Part shown: one piece after another, positions 35,301 to 46,300 of the stretch | Layout of the letters: every line of letters starts with the position of its first letter | Numbering within the stretch: the stretch's first letter is position 1 | Source of the DNA: Fasciolopsis buskii | Lineage: Eukaryota > Platyhelminthes > Trematoda > Plagiorchiida > Fasciolidae | Length of the DNA stretch: 64,000 nt | Reading direction: 5' to 3' | NCBI GenBank assembly: GCA_008360955.1 | Contig: LUCM01008726.1 | Coordinates: forward strand, 385,742-449,741 | Made by a program: the position numbers and the translations under genes | Notes under the pieces: generated by a model | What the model saw: only the letters and a program-made list of their open reading frames with translations | What the model was told of the DNA's origin: nothing | Databases searched by the model: none

Positions 35301-37239
35301 GAATAAGTCCATTATCCAGCAAATTGCAAACCGATTTAGGAGAACCAAGTACAGGATTATCATAATTTTACCCATCCAAATACCGACTCTTAAGTGGTGT
35401 CATTCATGTCTAACTCCATGGTTTGTTTGATCTTATTCTCATGTAACCTGCGACCGGAAAACAGTGTTCGCCAGACTTTTGTTCTAAATGCCATATTGGT
35501 CATTTTCCAGACAAATAACAATTAAATGATGCCATCCTTACCAGCAACAGAAACGGAAACAAGCATTTACCATTGGATTCAGTCTGTCTTGAATATGCGG
35601 TACGACCGGGCAAAATACTAGTGACAAGATAGCAGTAACGTTTGCTTTATATTTGTCAAATATGACCAAGTAATGAGTTATATTTGAATTATGTAGGAAG
35701 TTCCAATTTATTCGTGATCTGGATAAGGCCTCCAATGCAACAAGAATTTGCCAGCTGCAATCCACTTTGATATACACCTAATGACCTATTTGCATCTTGC
35801 ACCTCCTTAAAAGCTGTTCATTTGTTATTTGGCATTCAGTAGCTATGCGTTATTGGTTGTTCTGATTAAGCTTGGATTAGGTTATGTTGAACGCGGTACT
35901 TTGTGGTAATTCGTTAACTGAACGAGTACGCTGTTTATTTTACCAACCTAAAATGATGATGTTGTCGTTCTGATTATTAGAAATAACAGTGTCTGACAAA
36001 ACATATAACACTTAGTTCATTTGGTTGAACAACTAACTCCTACCGGAGCATAAATTGACTCTGAATATTTTGCATCGTTCCTGGACAATTATGACTGTTG
36101 AAGACGAGCTCCTTGCCGACCATGAACTGGAGGGTTCGTCGTTCTCAGTTCCTATGAACCAAGCGGAGACCTAGAAATTGTACTACCTTTTCCTCACTGC
36201 TGACTCACGCTTTACAATGACATGTAAAGAGACAAAGTAAAGTAGGGCAGGTGGCGGACCAGTGCCAGTTTGACTTTTTCCGCCCCGGATCCCCATGAGA
36301 TTCGTTCGAATCATTCCATCGACGATGTTGTATATGCACCGTCTTCTGTACTTCTTCATCCGGAACCCGGTCATGCCTCTTGATTTTGAATATTTGCCTC
36401 AAGGATCAGTTATCGAAAAATTCCGTTAAACGCAGCTCGAAGGGACCAAGTTTCGTAGTTTAAAAGGGTATGATCTACACGATCGGTATGTAAACTGGAA
36501 AATAGGAAAATTTAATGGTAGGAATTCTCGAAGCTAAAAACTACAATGAACTCTGACACGTGACTGCATGTAACGTATTCTCATTCAAAGCACTTACAGG
36601 TACATCCATCACTGTTCTGCGATCAATATGGTCTCCAATATATTAACTTCACTTTTTCCAATTGTATCGGAAGATATCTTCATGCTTACTCCGAATGTAG
36701 CACTTCGAGATGAACAGGCGCGGTCGTAAAGTCTATTGTCAACACTCAATTCGACCACGCACTAATCGTGCATTTTGTTGAAATTGTCCGTGGACCCTAA
36801 CCGGGTAGTTTAACTGTATCCAAAAGGGTCTATCAGCAGGTTAAGATTTTCATACCTATTGGACATGTCATCGAATGCCTACTTCCCCCATCCTCTAGTC
36901 ATTACCTATCTCAGACAACAGCGTAAAACGGGTTGGGCGTTTCGTGGTCATGCGCAAAACATGGTCCAAATACCATAATCCATTTTCATTCAGTGTCTGT
37001 TCTGAACACTGAACCCTGGGACCATAAGCCTGGGAAAAGTTTCATATTTCAAAAGAGCAGATAAAGCGTCATGCATGGCAAAAATGTAAGGAAATGAGGA
37101 CACAGGACAGCATTCGTGTACTCCATTGGGAACGTATGGGGTTAGCGAAAGCTGGCCATAAACCAAATCTAACGTTGAGGTACGACGGAGCTACTGTCCG
37201 CGGACCGACGCATAATTCCCAGATATTCCATTTACCTGT
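35301..37239. other. No recognisable feature
   Basis: AT-leaning sequence with short frames on both strands. Nothing matches a family I know. Confidence 0.4.
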
Positions 37240-38473
37240 GGTCGCGTGAGGGTTTACGGGTAAGTATCAGGTCCATTCGAATCGACTGGCGGCTTTCGAC
37301 AAGGCTATCCCATATCTCCATTCTTGTTCAATGTCGTCATGGACGAGGAGATGGTAGATGCTTTAAGAAATCATCTGAATGTTGGAGTCGAACTGTGAAA
37401 TGGAGGAAGCTATGTGATCTAGATTACGCAGACGACGTCTTGTGCCTGTTCGAATCCGCGGACCATGCACAATGCACACTAGATAGATTCTCGAGGTCAT
37501 TTCCCCGGTTTGGCATATGTGTTGCACCTTCAAAGTGCAAATTGGTGTTACAAGACTGGACGACATTAGTTCCGAACTTGGTACTGGATTGAGAGGAACT
37601 GACGTTTGTGGACCATTTCACTTACTTTGGTAACTGCGTGTCGAACGATGGTAGCTCGGCAGTAGAGGTGAGGACGCGTATATCGAAGGCTCGAGCAGCT
37701 TACGCTGGACTGAAGCACTTGTGGCCTCGGCCTGATATTTCACTGAAGTTGAAAGGTCGTGTGTACTAAGCCACAGTGCGCTCAGTTCTGTTGCACGGTT
37801 GCGAGACATGGAGTATGCGTGTTGGAGATGTTTGTCGGTTAGAGGTTTTCCACCACGGACGTCTTCGTATTATCGCTAGGATAAGATGGAGTGAACGGGT
37901 GAGTAATGTGGAGGTCAGGAATGTAATACTTCGTGCTGGCTCTCAGAATACCTCATTTCAGCGTGTGAAACTTAGTCAACTACGCTGGTTGGGTTGGGTC
38001 ACGTGTTGCATATGGCGAGCACTCGTCTGCCATATCGTGCCCTATTTTGGGTTCCTCCGACGGAGTGGTAGAAGCCATGTGGAGGTCTACAGATGACATG
38101 GCAACGCGGGATGAGAATCTGTACAGCGAACTTAGGTAGAATAGGTGTCTCACGTCTTCGTGGTTGGTGTCCGAAAGACTCGTCAACTAGCTGGCTGGAG
38201 ACACTGAAGGATATGGCAGTGAACCATGAACAGTGGTGATCGTGTTGTCATTTTCTATCGAATCAGAATGACTGAAAACACATGCGTTTGTACAGTGAGA
38301 CTACGTTCCGTGTGCTGGCTGCAACAGCTTCTCATCTTTTCTCGCCTGCAGATTCATTCCCTGTTCCCCTTTGGATATTCACTCTGTTTATAGGCACGTG
38401 TAACTCTGGTGAAAATGCAGCGGCTAGTGAGGCTTGCCTTGCTTTTTAACGCCGAACGGTGATAATGATGACT
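37240..38473 (+). mobile_element. RTE-type LINE, RT C-terminal half and 3' UTR
   Basis: Plus strand encodes VSGPFESTGGFRQGYPISPF, LFNVVMDEEMVDAL, DLDYADDVLCLFES (catalytic YADD intact), RFGICVAPSKCKLVLQDW, VDHFTYFGNCVS, ISKARAAYAGLKHLW, VRSVLLHGCETWSMRVGDV and LRWLGWV, then the C-terminal DMAVNHEQW and a 3' UTR. Four or more frame changes or stops interrupt it. Its 3' part, from 38170, is the start of the duplicated 1.7-kb block. Confidence 0.88.
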
Positions 38474-39869
38474 CCATTTTTCTAAAATTAGTCACATGGT
38501 ACAGACCTATCAACAGAGTCAAAGGCTGCGCGAATGTCCAAGGACACGATGATCGTTGGCCTTTGGAATGTAAAACGGTGCTGTAACACCTGTAGGAGGG
38601 TGAATATTTGATCGATGCATTCACGACCAGCGCGAAACAGCCTGTTCCTCACGAGTTTGCTCTCTACGCGTGGTGTACAAGTTGCGATAAGTGGCAAACG
38701 AAAACAGCATTGAGGGTATCAGGTTTATGCTAATAATCTTGTGTTTGGTGCAATCACTGCGCAGGCTCTTTTCAAAAATGGGGACGACAATGGACTTCCT
38801 CAGATGGATAAAATTTTCTCAGAGAACCAGGCCTTCGGAAACAGAATGTGAAGTTCTTCGACCAATGCCATTCCTCCACTTTTGAATAAAGCTGGGAAAA
38901 GTCCGCCGGAGACCCGCGCTTTACGACGTTCTAAGGCTCGGATTTCCTTGACGATCTCTGCCTCAGTTGGAGGATCTGTTGTAACAGTCCACCGGGTGGT
39001 TGCCGGAATAGTTAAACGAGGGCTGACTCTGAGGGCTAGCTAAGTTATTCCTGAAAGCGCTCCGTCCAGCGTGGACGACGTTGCTGCTGGTTGTGGATTG
39101 GCGAACCATTAACTTCACGGATCGTTTCGCTCACACCCAATTTCTCCTTACGGTTAGCTTGGGTGAGGTGAAACAGCTTGCGGGAGTTTCTCATGGCACC
39201 AGCATGTTCTATCTCCAAAGTTCTTTGAGACCACCAGATCTCACGATTCCTACGCAAGCTTGCATGGAGTTCATGTCTCGTTACCAGACGTGCTTTATTA
39301 TACTCGCTACCAGCCGGGATGGACTGGTTTGCGTCAAGAACACAAAGACAACGCGAGGGTTCAAGACACAACTTAGCATGTCAGCAGAATGCAAAGCATT
39401 CTTGATAAGCGACCAATTTTCATCGATGTTTTGAGTTGGGGGCAGTCCTAGGTTTTCAGTTAGTGCACTTCGAAAGAGTTAAAGACGAGTCGGATAAGAT
39501 AGGTTATTGCAGTCTAGCCGATGCTGCAGCGTGAGTTTTGAGCACCCACCAAGGCACATGGGCAGCTTAGTCCATGCTTACGCGTGGTGGGAGTCGAGGG
39601 GAATGCTCCAGTACGACTGATAGTCATGTAGACAGCTCCGCCATTTATAGCTAATGACAATATGGTTGATTTGTGTCAACCACTGACTCGAGGGCGGACA
39701 CCAGGTGGCGTACGGATGATTGAACGTCTGAAGCCCGTGCTGGGGAGAAACAGTCATTTGATTGTAAAACTTACCTTGAGAAAGACTACCCACGGTAGTC
39801 GAAACGTAGGCGCATTATGTCTACCGACAACGCCGCGTTATTAACATTATATCATTCACAGTTAAAACC
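38170..39869. repeat. 1.7-kb near-identical duplicated block, copy 2
   Basis: Second copy of the block at 1-1700, in the same orientation. Here the left context is visible: the RTE 3' tail is continuous with a longer + strand RTE reverse transcriptase fragment starting near 37240, which shows what copy 1 has lost or what lies left of the window. After about 39870 the two copies are similar only at the level of a diverged repeat family. Confidence 0.95.
38474..39754 (-). mobile_element. RTE-type LINE fragment (copy 2 of 305-1585)
   Basis: Same sequence as 305-1585: endonuclease end, linker and RT start on the minus strand, part of the duplicated block. Confidence 0.85.
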
Positions 39870-39910
39870 CAAACATGGCGCATCGATTTTCCGATACATT
39901 CCTTACGTCA
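39755..39910 (+). repeat. Hairpin repeat family (hammerhead-like), copy in duplicated block 2
   Basis: Same family as 1586-1755. Nearly identical to it up to about 39869, then similar but diverged to about 39910 (CATCGATTTTCCGATACATT against CATCGATTTTTCGATACACT). Confidence 0.75.
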
Positions 39911-40489
39911 TTTGGTCCTGGTACACGAAGATACTTTATGAACCAAGTGGGTTTCATTGGTCGCACTGTTGCCTTACGTCCTCGCCACAACTGGTCGGAA
40001 TTATCGCGAAACCCTATGCTCTTCACCTGAAGACGCTTGCTGATTGACATTCCAAGCAGTAATTTCGTAAAACCAGAGAATCTATTCAACTGACCAGAAG
40101 TCGTGGTACTCAGCCCCCGATTGTTTTCTGCCAGTGCTTCCAGTGCCGGCTATTCGATAAGGGAACCACAGTAATACGACAAAATCGAGTTGCGCAATCC
40201 ATTCGTCTATTGCAGAATGGATTCCTATAAATGAGATTCAGGTATGTGATCGTCCTTTTTATGTCGAAGTACGTGCTACTTTTACCAAGTTGTATGCCAC
40301 TCGACTTTTTAATAGAGTTTATTATATCCCTGGCTAGAACAAAGGGATTGCTTTCTTAGAGCATGGCAATTCGAGACTCATGCACCTTTAGCCGAATCCC
40401 CAAAAAATCACATTTCCTTCATTTTCGTCATCAATGTGGCGCTGAGTCCAGGTATGATCATCACTGAGTAACCTGTCAATATCCTCTTC
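39911..40489. other. No recognisable feature
   Basis: Nothing identified between the hairpin repeat and the next RTE fragment. Confidence 0.4.
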
Positions 40490-41000
40490 TTCGGACAGGT
40501 AAAAATTCAAAGGCGCCGCCTTGACATCCGGCTTTCCATCAAGGGGGGGGGGTGTACAATATCACAGTCTGTAGCTCTCCATTTACGGCTGCGAGACCTA
40601 GCCTATTAGCGTTCAGGATGCCTGGCGACGTTCTGTTTCCGATCACCAATATCTCCGAATTATTGTTCGAGTCTGGTGGGTACATCGGGTGAGTAATGAT
40701 GAGGTCTGTCGCCGTATTTTGGGTGCAGATAGTCTTCTTCTGACTGAGGTAATCCGCTCTACGTCGCCTTCGGTGGCCTAGACACGTGTTGCCTATGACT
40801 GCCCTTCGCCTAACTTTTCGTGCTCTTTTTTAACGAGGTGGACAAGGCTGGAAAATGCGAAGTGGTGGTCAGGCTAAGACTTATCGCAGAGATATGAAGA
40901 AGTTAGTGTCGGTTTTAGTCTTGGTTGATGCTTCCCGCCTTCCTGGTTGGGGTCCAAAGGATGAGGACTGTTGTTGATTGGAAACCCTGAGAGATATGAC
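40490..41000 (+). mobile_element. RTE-type LINE RT C-terminal fragment
   Basis: Plus strand shows IKGGVYNIT (KGRVYNA family motif) beside a run of ten G at about 40545, then VWWVHRVSNDEVCRRILGADS, LLLTEVIRST and a WLGSKG trace. Frameshifted; same family zone as 37700-38200. Confidence 0.75.
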
Positions 41001-41221
41001 TTGGAACCGAAGTTAGTGGTGCAAGTGATGTGGCCTGTTTGTAGAACTCATCTCCCTTTAAAATAATCCGGAAACGACCAAGATTCGCAAACTGGGTACC
41101 TTGAAAACAAAAAATAAGTAAATATTTTGTCATGATTTACTATCCCCCCTGTTTGTCCTTCTTCTGTGAATTCCCTCAAATTTAAATTGCTGCTTGGCTC
41201 CATGTTTGTATCCAAGTCTTT

Positions 41222-41243
41222 ATGTATATATATATATATATAT
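41222..41243. repeat. (TA)n microsatellite
   Basis: Short TA tract downstream (minus sense) of the exon candidate at 41396-41652. Confidence 0.9.
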
Positions 41244-41395
41244 TTATATTCATTTTTTATTTGCATAGTCATTTCCGGTTCGCTTACGTGCATCTTCATC
41301 ACATTCAACGGGAATTTTTCAATTGTGAGTTGAGATTTTCGTCTTAGACTTACATCAAACTTGGAAAACATGAAGTATTCAACCATGCATTTGAA

Positions 41396-41652
41396 TTAGT
41401 TAGATCGTCCCTCGTAGCGTGTGTAGTTGAATTTCTTTGGGTTGAATCTTTCTTCCTTTGGTACTTCTCCATCGTTCCAGAAAATGATGTGCATCATCTT
41501 GTTTTTGATATGAGGAGTGGAAGTAGAAAAACGAAAAGTGACATTTTGTAAATTGATACACATCAGGTAGACTGGTATAAGGTAATTAGTCATTGGAAAC
41601 ATTATATCCCCTTTATTAATTTCGTCCGGACAGAAAACAAGCAAATTGGGCT
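41396..41652 (-). CDS. Candidate terminal exon, unidentified protein
   Basis: Minus strand: acceptor-like AGATTTTAATATATAG, then an open frame from 41652 to TAA at 41396-41398 with strong RNY-type codon pattern. It encodes stretches such as FCPDEINKGDIMFPMTNY and IIFWNDGEVPKEERFNP. An AATAAA lies at 41262-41257, about 130 bases after the stop. The frame reopens after the stop for another 110 codons through a (TA)n tract, which I read as UTR. No family recognised. The region is more AT-rich than its neighbours. It could be the last exon of a gene whose other exons lie to the right on the minus strand, or a decayed element ORF. Confidence 0.4.
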
Positions 41653-41778
41653 ATATATTAAAATCTAGTTTCATACTCTTCGGTTACCTACTTGAAACTA
41701 CAATAAATTTACACGAGCTAAGCTTGACAACCATAGTGAACGGACGTTTAGTGAAAGCTATATACAATTTGTCATACT

Positions 41779-41940
41779 AAACTTACCTGGCGCCAGGACC
41801 AGGGTGATCATGGGCTCCCTAGGGCCTGGTGAAGGCTTGCCCTTGCACTGTGGCCAGTTTAGGCCTGCGGCGGTCTGCAATGGGGCTCAATCAGGGGCTT
41901 AGTTCTTGCCCGTGGAGAATCTTCAGATCATGCCTTACTT
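41779..41940 (+). ncRNA. U1 snRNA-like sequence, probably a pseudogene
   Basis: Starts AAACTTACCTGGC, the U1 5' end that pairs with splice donors. GATCATG, the U1-70K-binding loop, begins at base 28, the same position as in human U1, and AGGCTT at 55-60 and TTGCACT (U1A-binding loop) at 65 are in register within one base. AGGC/GCCT and GCC/GGC can pair around TTGCACT as stem-loop II. The 3' half is less clear: GGTCTGCAATGGGGCTCA resembles stem-loop III, but no good Sm site (AUUUNUGG type) follows. I therefore favour a U1-derived pseudogene or diverged copy. The alternative that this is a minus-strand exon ending in a GTAAGT donor was considered and is less likely. Confidence 0.65.
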
Positions 41941-41944
41941 AGAA

Positions 41945-42012
41945 GTCCACCAATATTCAAGCTGATAAGGTCGCGACGTTTGGACATGAAGATCGGGAGC
42001 TCGAATCCTCCC
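41945..42012 (+). repeat. Possible tRNA-like segment next to the U1-like sequence
   Basis: AGCTCGAATCC (about 42000) resembles a B box, and a GGCGGGC stretch follows. The A box is poor, so this is weak. Confidence 0.25.
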
Positions 42013-43170
42013 GCAGGCGGGCAACTTCCCCACTTGGTAGCCCTACGTTGACCGCGACCCCGTTTCTGAGAAACGGTGTTATCTCATTAGTAAAAAATTA
42101 AGAAGATAGGATAAAAGATTCAGGGCAGCTGGGTTACTTGGACCAGCAATTTCTGGGCGCAGAGCTAGATTACGTCATCAAGTCATCATCGCTTCGCTTA
42201 GAGCAAGTAGCTCGGACTTTTGTTTGTCAAAACCACTGCTTGGACGAAGCAATTACATCGATTTGACCAACAAAAGCCTGGCAATAGATGACCTCGCATT
42301 GCACCCGAAATAATTGTCACTTGAGCCCTGCGTGATCGTCTTCATCGTCCACTTAGGTATATGCTGCGCAAGTGAATGAGATTGTTTTCAGTTGATCCTA
42401 ACAATATAATCTTAGGTGAACTGGTGTATAACATCAAAGGCATGATTTTTCAAAAGATTACTTTTACGGCTGTCTGATTGCTGGAAGTAAGTGGAAGTGT
42501 TAGAGTGGGAATATCCTACTCAGAACAGGTGGGAGTCTTGCAGTAGGTTACTATACGGACAATCACTTTTGAGTTGCACCTTGAAAACCTCAACTTTCTC
42601 GGTACTAACCGGACCGGATCACATCGGAATCTGTTTCAACTGTTGGCTGCGATAAACGTTTCTGGGTAACCGTTTCGTCTCATTGTCTCTTGAATAAATC
42701 CCTCCTTCTGTTCGAGCACATCTGTTGAGCCTATATTTCTGGCTCTAAGGTAGAGGATTCTTACGAGGACCCGCCTATATAACATGTATATTGCTCTACC
42801 TGTTTGATCGGCAAGAGAAATTTGAACTGACAGTATTTTGCTAAATTTATCCTTCTTTTCTAGTGTAATTGGTTATTCTCATTTTTAGTATAGTTGGGAA
42901 TAAAACTGTGAACAGTCCACGTTTGTTCCTTGAGCTATTTTTGGATTGATTTTGGTATACTTACCGTACGAAATTCAAATGGACAGAGTATTTTATCTTT
43001 CACGGATATTATATTTATTGACAATTAGGCTGTTTTTGCATCTGCTCCATGACTTGGTTGTTAGCCTGTTGTTATCCACATCCTTAGCGATGAATGCTGA
43101 ACCATCCGGATACCCTATTGTATTTCGATTCTATCCCTATGCAGATTTGCGCACATGTACTTGCTTTTAG
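42013..43170. other. Gene A upstream flank or intron; no feature recognised
   Basis: No repeat or domain recognised. The acceptor of the first gene A exon found (TTGCTTTTAG) is at its right end. Confidence 0.4.
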
Positions 43171-43342
43171 CCTGTGTAACACCGGTATTTGAAACAGCAA
43201 CACGGAATTCGACCGGTACCAATAAAGCACAGATGCGGACTGCCAGTATTTGCTTGAATGACTCCAATTTAAACGATGAGAAGACCACAACATCTGGGAA
43301 ACATGTTGCGGCTCATTTACAGATCGTGTGGAATATGTCCGG
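43171..43342 (+). CDS. Unidentified gene A, internal exon
   Basis: A 172-base open frame lies between a good acceptor (GTACTTGCTTTTAG) and a perfect donor (GTGAGT at 43343). It starts with two bases of a split codon, encodes 56 residues including CVTPVFETATRNSTGTNKAQ and SGKHVAAHLQIVWNMS, and leaves GG. The next exon supplies one base, giving Gly. Codon usage is strongly purine-N-pyrimidine. No domain or family recognised; the first half is polar and Thr/Asn-rich. Preceding exons were not found. It is hypothetical but supported by splice sites, phase and codon pattern together. Confidence 0.6.
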
Positions 43343-46300
43343 GTGAGTTGCACCTGGGACATGTCTGTGCTTTCCATTCTTCTGTCCCCGCTGTCCTGTT
43401 TGGTTGGTTGTGTAAGCAGGTCACAAGACCCTATCACGTCATTTGCTTGCAGATTAAGTACATTTTTGGCGAGAGGGAAACATTTTCATCCAGTTATGAA
43501 ATTTCGGTTCAAAAAATTGAATACAGAATAACTACATGAACCTCACATTGTGTTTCATTAACTACTCATTTAAAGTCTGTCGGAAACATGGTACTGAATT
43601 CAGTCCTGTTGGAAGAGACCTGAGGAGTGACTTTCACTTTTGCGTCTCTGACGCGATTTCTAGACAATGACATTTGATTCAATATTGAGGACTTTGGTTA
43701 TTACTTGTTCTGGGACATTTTGAACCGCCAGGTGTCCATACCTCACGCGTCGTACAGCATGATCCAGACAAGGCGAATTTCGTGCAAATATTGGCTTTAA
43801 ATCTGTCTGACCCTCCTAACGATCATGTAACTGAGCTGTGGAGAAACAGTAGTTGTGTAGTAGATTCATATGCAGTCCACGCAGTTTAATATGACACAGA
43901 TTTGAAGCTACACTAGTCGGAAACCCCATGAAAAATATTTCAAGAAGCCTAAATTGGACGGGGCCCGGAAAGTAATTCACTCATCTTATTAAGCCTCTTG
44001 AGCCTTGAATACAAAGTCTATTTCATAATAAATTCTAACCCATTGGGACACCTCATTGTTAATTTCACTGCTGTTGTGTTGTGTACGGCGAATCCTACTC
44101 ATGCACGTGTTGTGGGTCAAGTCCTGGTTGGGCAAACGCAATTACGGGCATGTCCGTACGACAGATGCAGGCGTCTGCGCACGTGTCCGCGGGCACCAGC
44201 CGATCTCGACTATCGATGTCCAGTATCTTTTGCCTTCCATATCAGATCATTCCATGGCCCCTGTTGAGTCGCCATGGTTTCAACGGCAGGTCACTAAACG
44301 GTGGGCTTAGATAACCTAAACGGCCTTAAAATAGAGTGAAGCGGAAATCCTAGATCCATTTCAGCAAAAACGTGTGCAGATGATGGGCTCATCTTGCCTA
44401 ACCCGGTCCTTTTGCACTCCCGTTCTGCAGATAGCTTCCATTCCCGGGCCCGTGAATGACAGAGACGAGCACAATTTAACCCAGCTCGCTTCTCTGACTA
44501 TATGAAAGTTAGGGCCATCGTGTTTGAAGCCCGACCAAAACTTAAATTACTCAGGTGTTTCCGATTCGGCTGGGTCTCGTTTGGTCTGCGCATGATAACA
44601 CAAACCTGACTGACACGGAGATTTCGTTGACGAGCCCAAATGCTGCAAGCAACCCAAGTCAGTGTCTGCGCTTGATTACGTTGCGGTGATAGACTTGGAA
44701 TGTTCGTTTTGCTCTAGTTTCGGACATTTTCGGTTATCTTGTCGCACTCCATATATGTGTACGCATTCACGCACCTGGTTTACACATACGTACCCACACC
44801 AGTAAATGCCTCACACTGTGACCACTTTTCTTGCTAGATCACTGTTCCATTGAGAACGATACTGGTCTGTTTCGTGAGCTCGTTTTTTCTTTCGTTCAGT
44901 TTGTGATTATATCCACTTAACATCAGCCGACCTCAGTGTGGGTCTACTTGCCTCAAAGTTTGATTGGCTTTCTCCCGTATGTTAATCCAGGCACCGCGGT
45001 TGGAAATGCATGCCTTCTCCAGGAGCCTGCGATTGGTTGCACCGCCATCACTCAATCAGACTGTCTAGCGGACAAACTAGGTGCTTTTATGGTCACATGG
45101 CTGACTATTCGACTGGTCTGTTATGTGATAACTGTTCACCTAAATGTTTCGGCCGTTTCCGTTGGACCATTCACTGCTTCCTCTGCGTCTTTTATTGCTT
45201 ATTGACCAGTTCCAATCGACCCGAAGCTGCTGACCGTCAAACAAATGGCCACTTCCACTGATGTTCTGACTGTGGAATCCATCTGGTACTGCGCATAGTC
45301 TGAGGACACGTAACTTGTAGAACCCAGGATTCTAAGGGATGACAACAGAAATCCATGCGGTATAGGTATAAGCCGAAGGAAATGCCTTGTGCTTCCTACT
45401 AATAAGCAATAGTGGCGTTCACTTCCCATACATACCAGATTCACTAGCCCCGGCTGAACGCTGAGTAAAACGTTTTAGTGGTCAGCCTATCAGATGCTTG
45501 GGGATGTGCCTAATCTGCAGCACCGCGAAAAGAATCTGTCCTGCCCTCTCTGCTCTCTAAGTCCGTGAGGCTGGATCAAACGAACATGGCCGATAACGGG
45601 TCATAATCGAAGTCAGTCACCTACTGCGTACACGGCATTGGGTGGGACGTCGTGGATGTAGTTCCACAAACTTTGCGGATTCCTAGCTTGAAGACTACTT
45701 CTTTTATGGTTGGCATGATCATCGGTAGTGTTACGCGATAGTAACAGCGATATCCTTTATCTGTCCCCAAATTATTTCCGGCAAATGTGAACAGGCGATT
45801 TCAGCTTGTTAACAACTTTTTGTTCGCACCGCACAAATGCACACAAAATTCTCCTTTCATTTATTATCAAAATGAAGTTTGGTGAAATAGCACCTTTCAC
45901 ACGATAGCGGTGCAACGCGCGTATCAAGCATCGACCGACATGATTACTCGGTTTGAAATGGTCCGTTTATAGTCCTGATGTCAACCACATTCAAAACTTC
46001 AGAGGTTGTTGTCCGGCCAATTCATTCAATAACATGACATGGCCCATCTAAAGCTTAATTCTTCAAGCGGCATCCTACAAATCAGTATATTATCACTATA
46101 CGAAGGCTGCCAAGCTAATTTATAAGACTTATGGTCACGACCTAACCCTGGACCTTTGAGTGATCATATGTTGCTCTCCCTACACAAGGATACCAATTGT
46201 TCAGATTTCATAGCTTCTTATCGAGGCTTATTTGTAAACGGCTGACGAGTAGCTGGTTCATCATCAATCCAGTATCCCATATCCGTAGTATTTCCCGATC

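Noticed and set aside
41782..41880. Minus-strand exon reading TAAGLNWPQCKGK... ending at a GTAAGT donor
   Set aside because: The donor is simply the complement of the U1 5' end. The U1-70K and U1A loops are in register, and the phase does not fit the exon candidate at 41396-41652.
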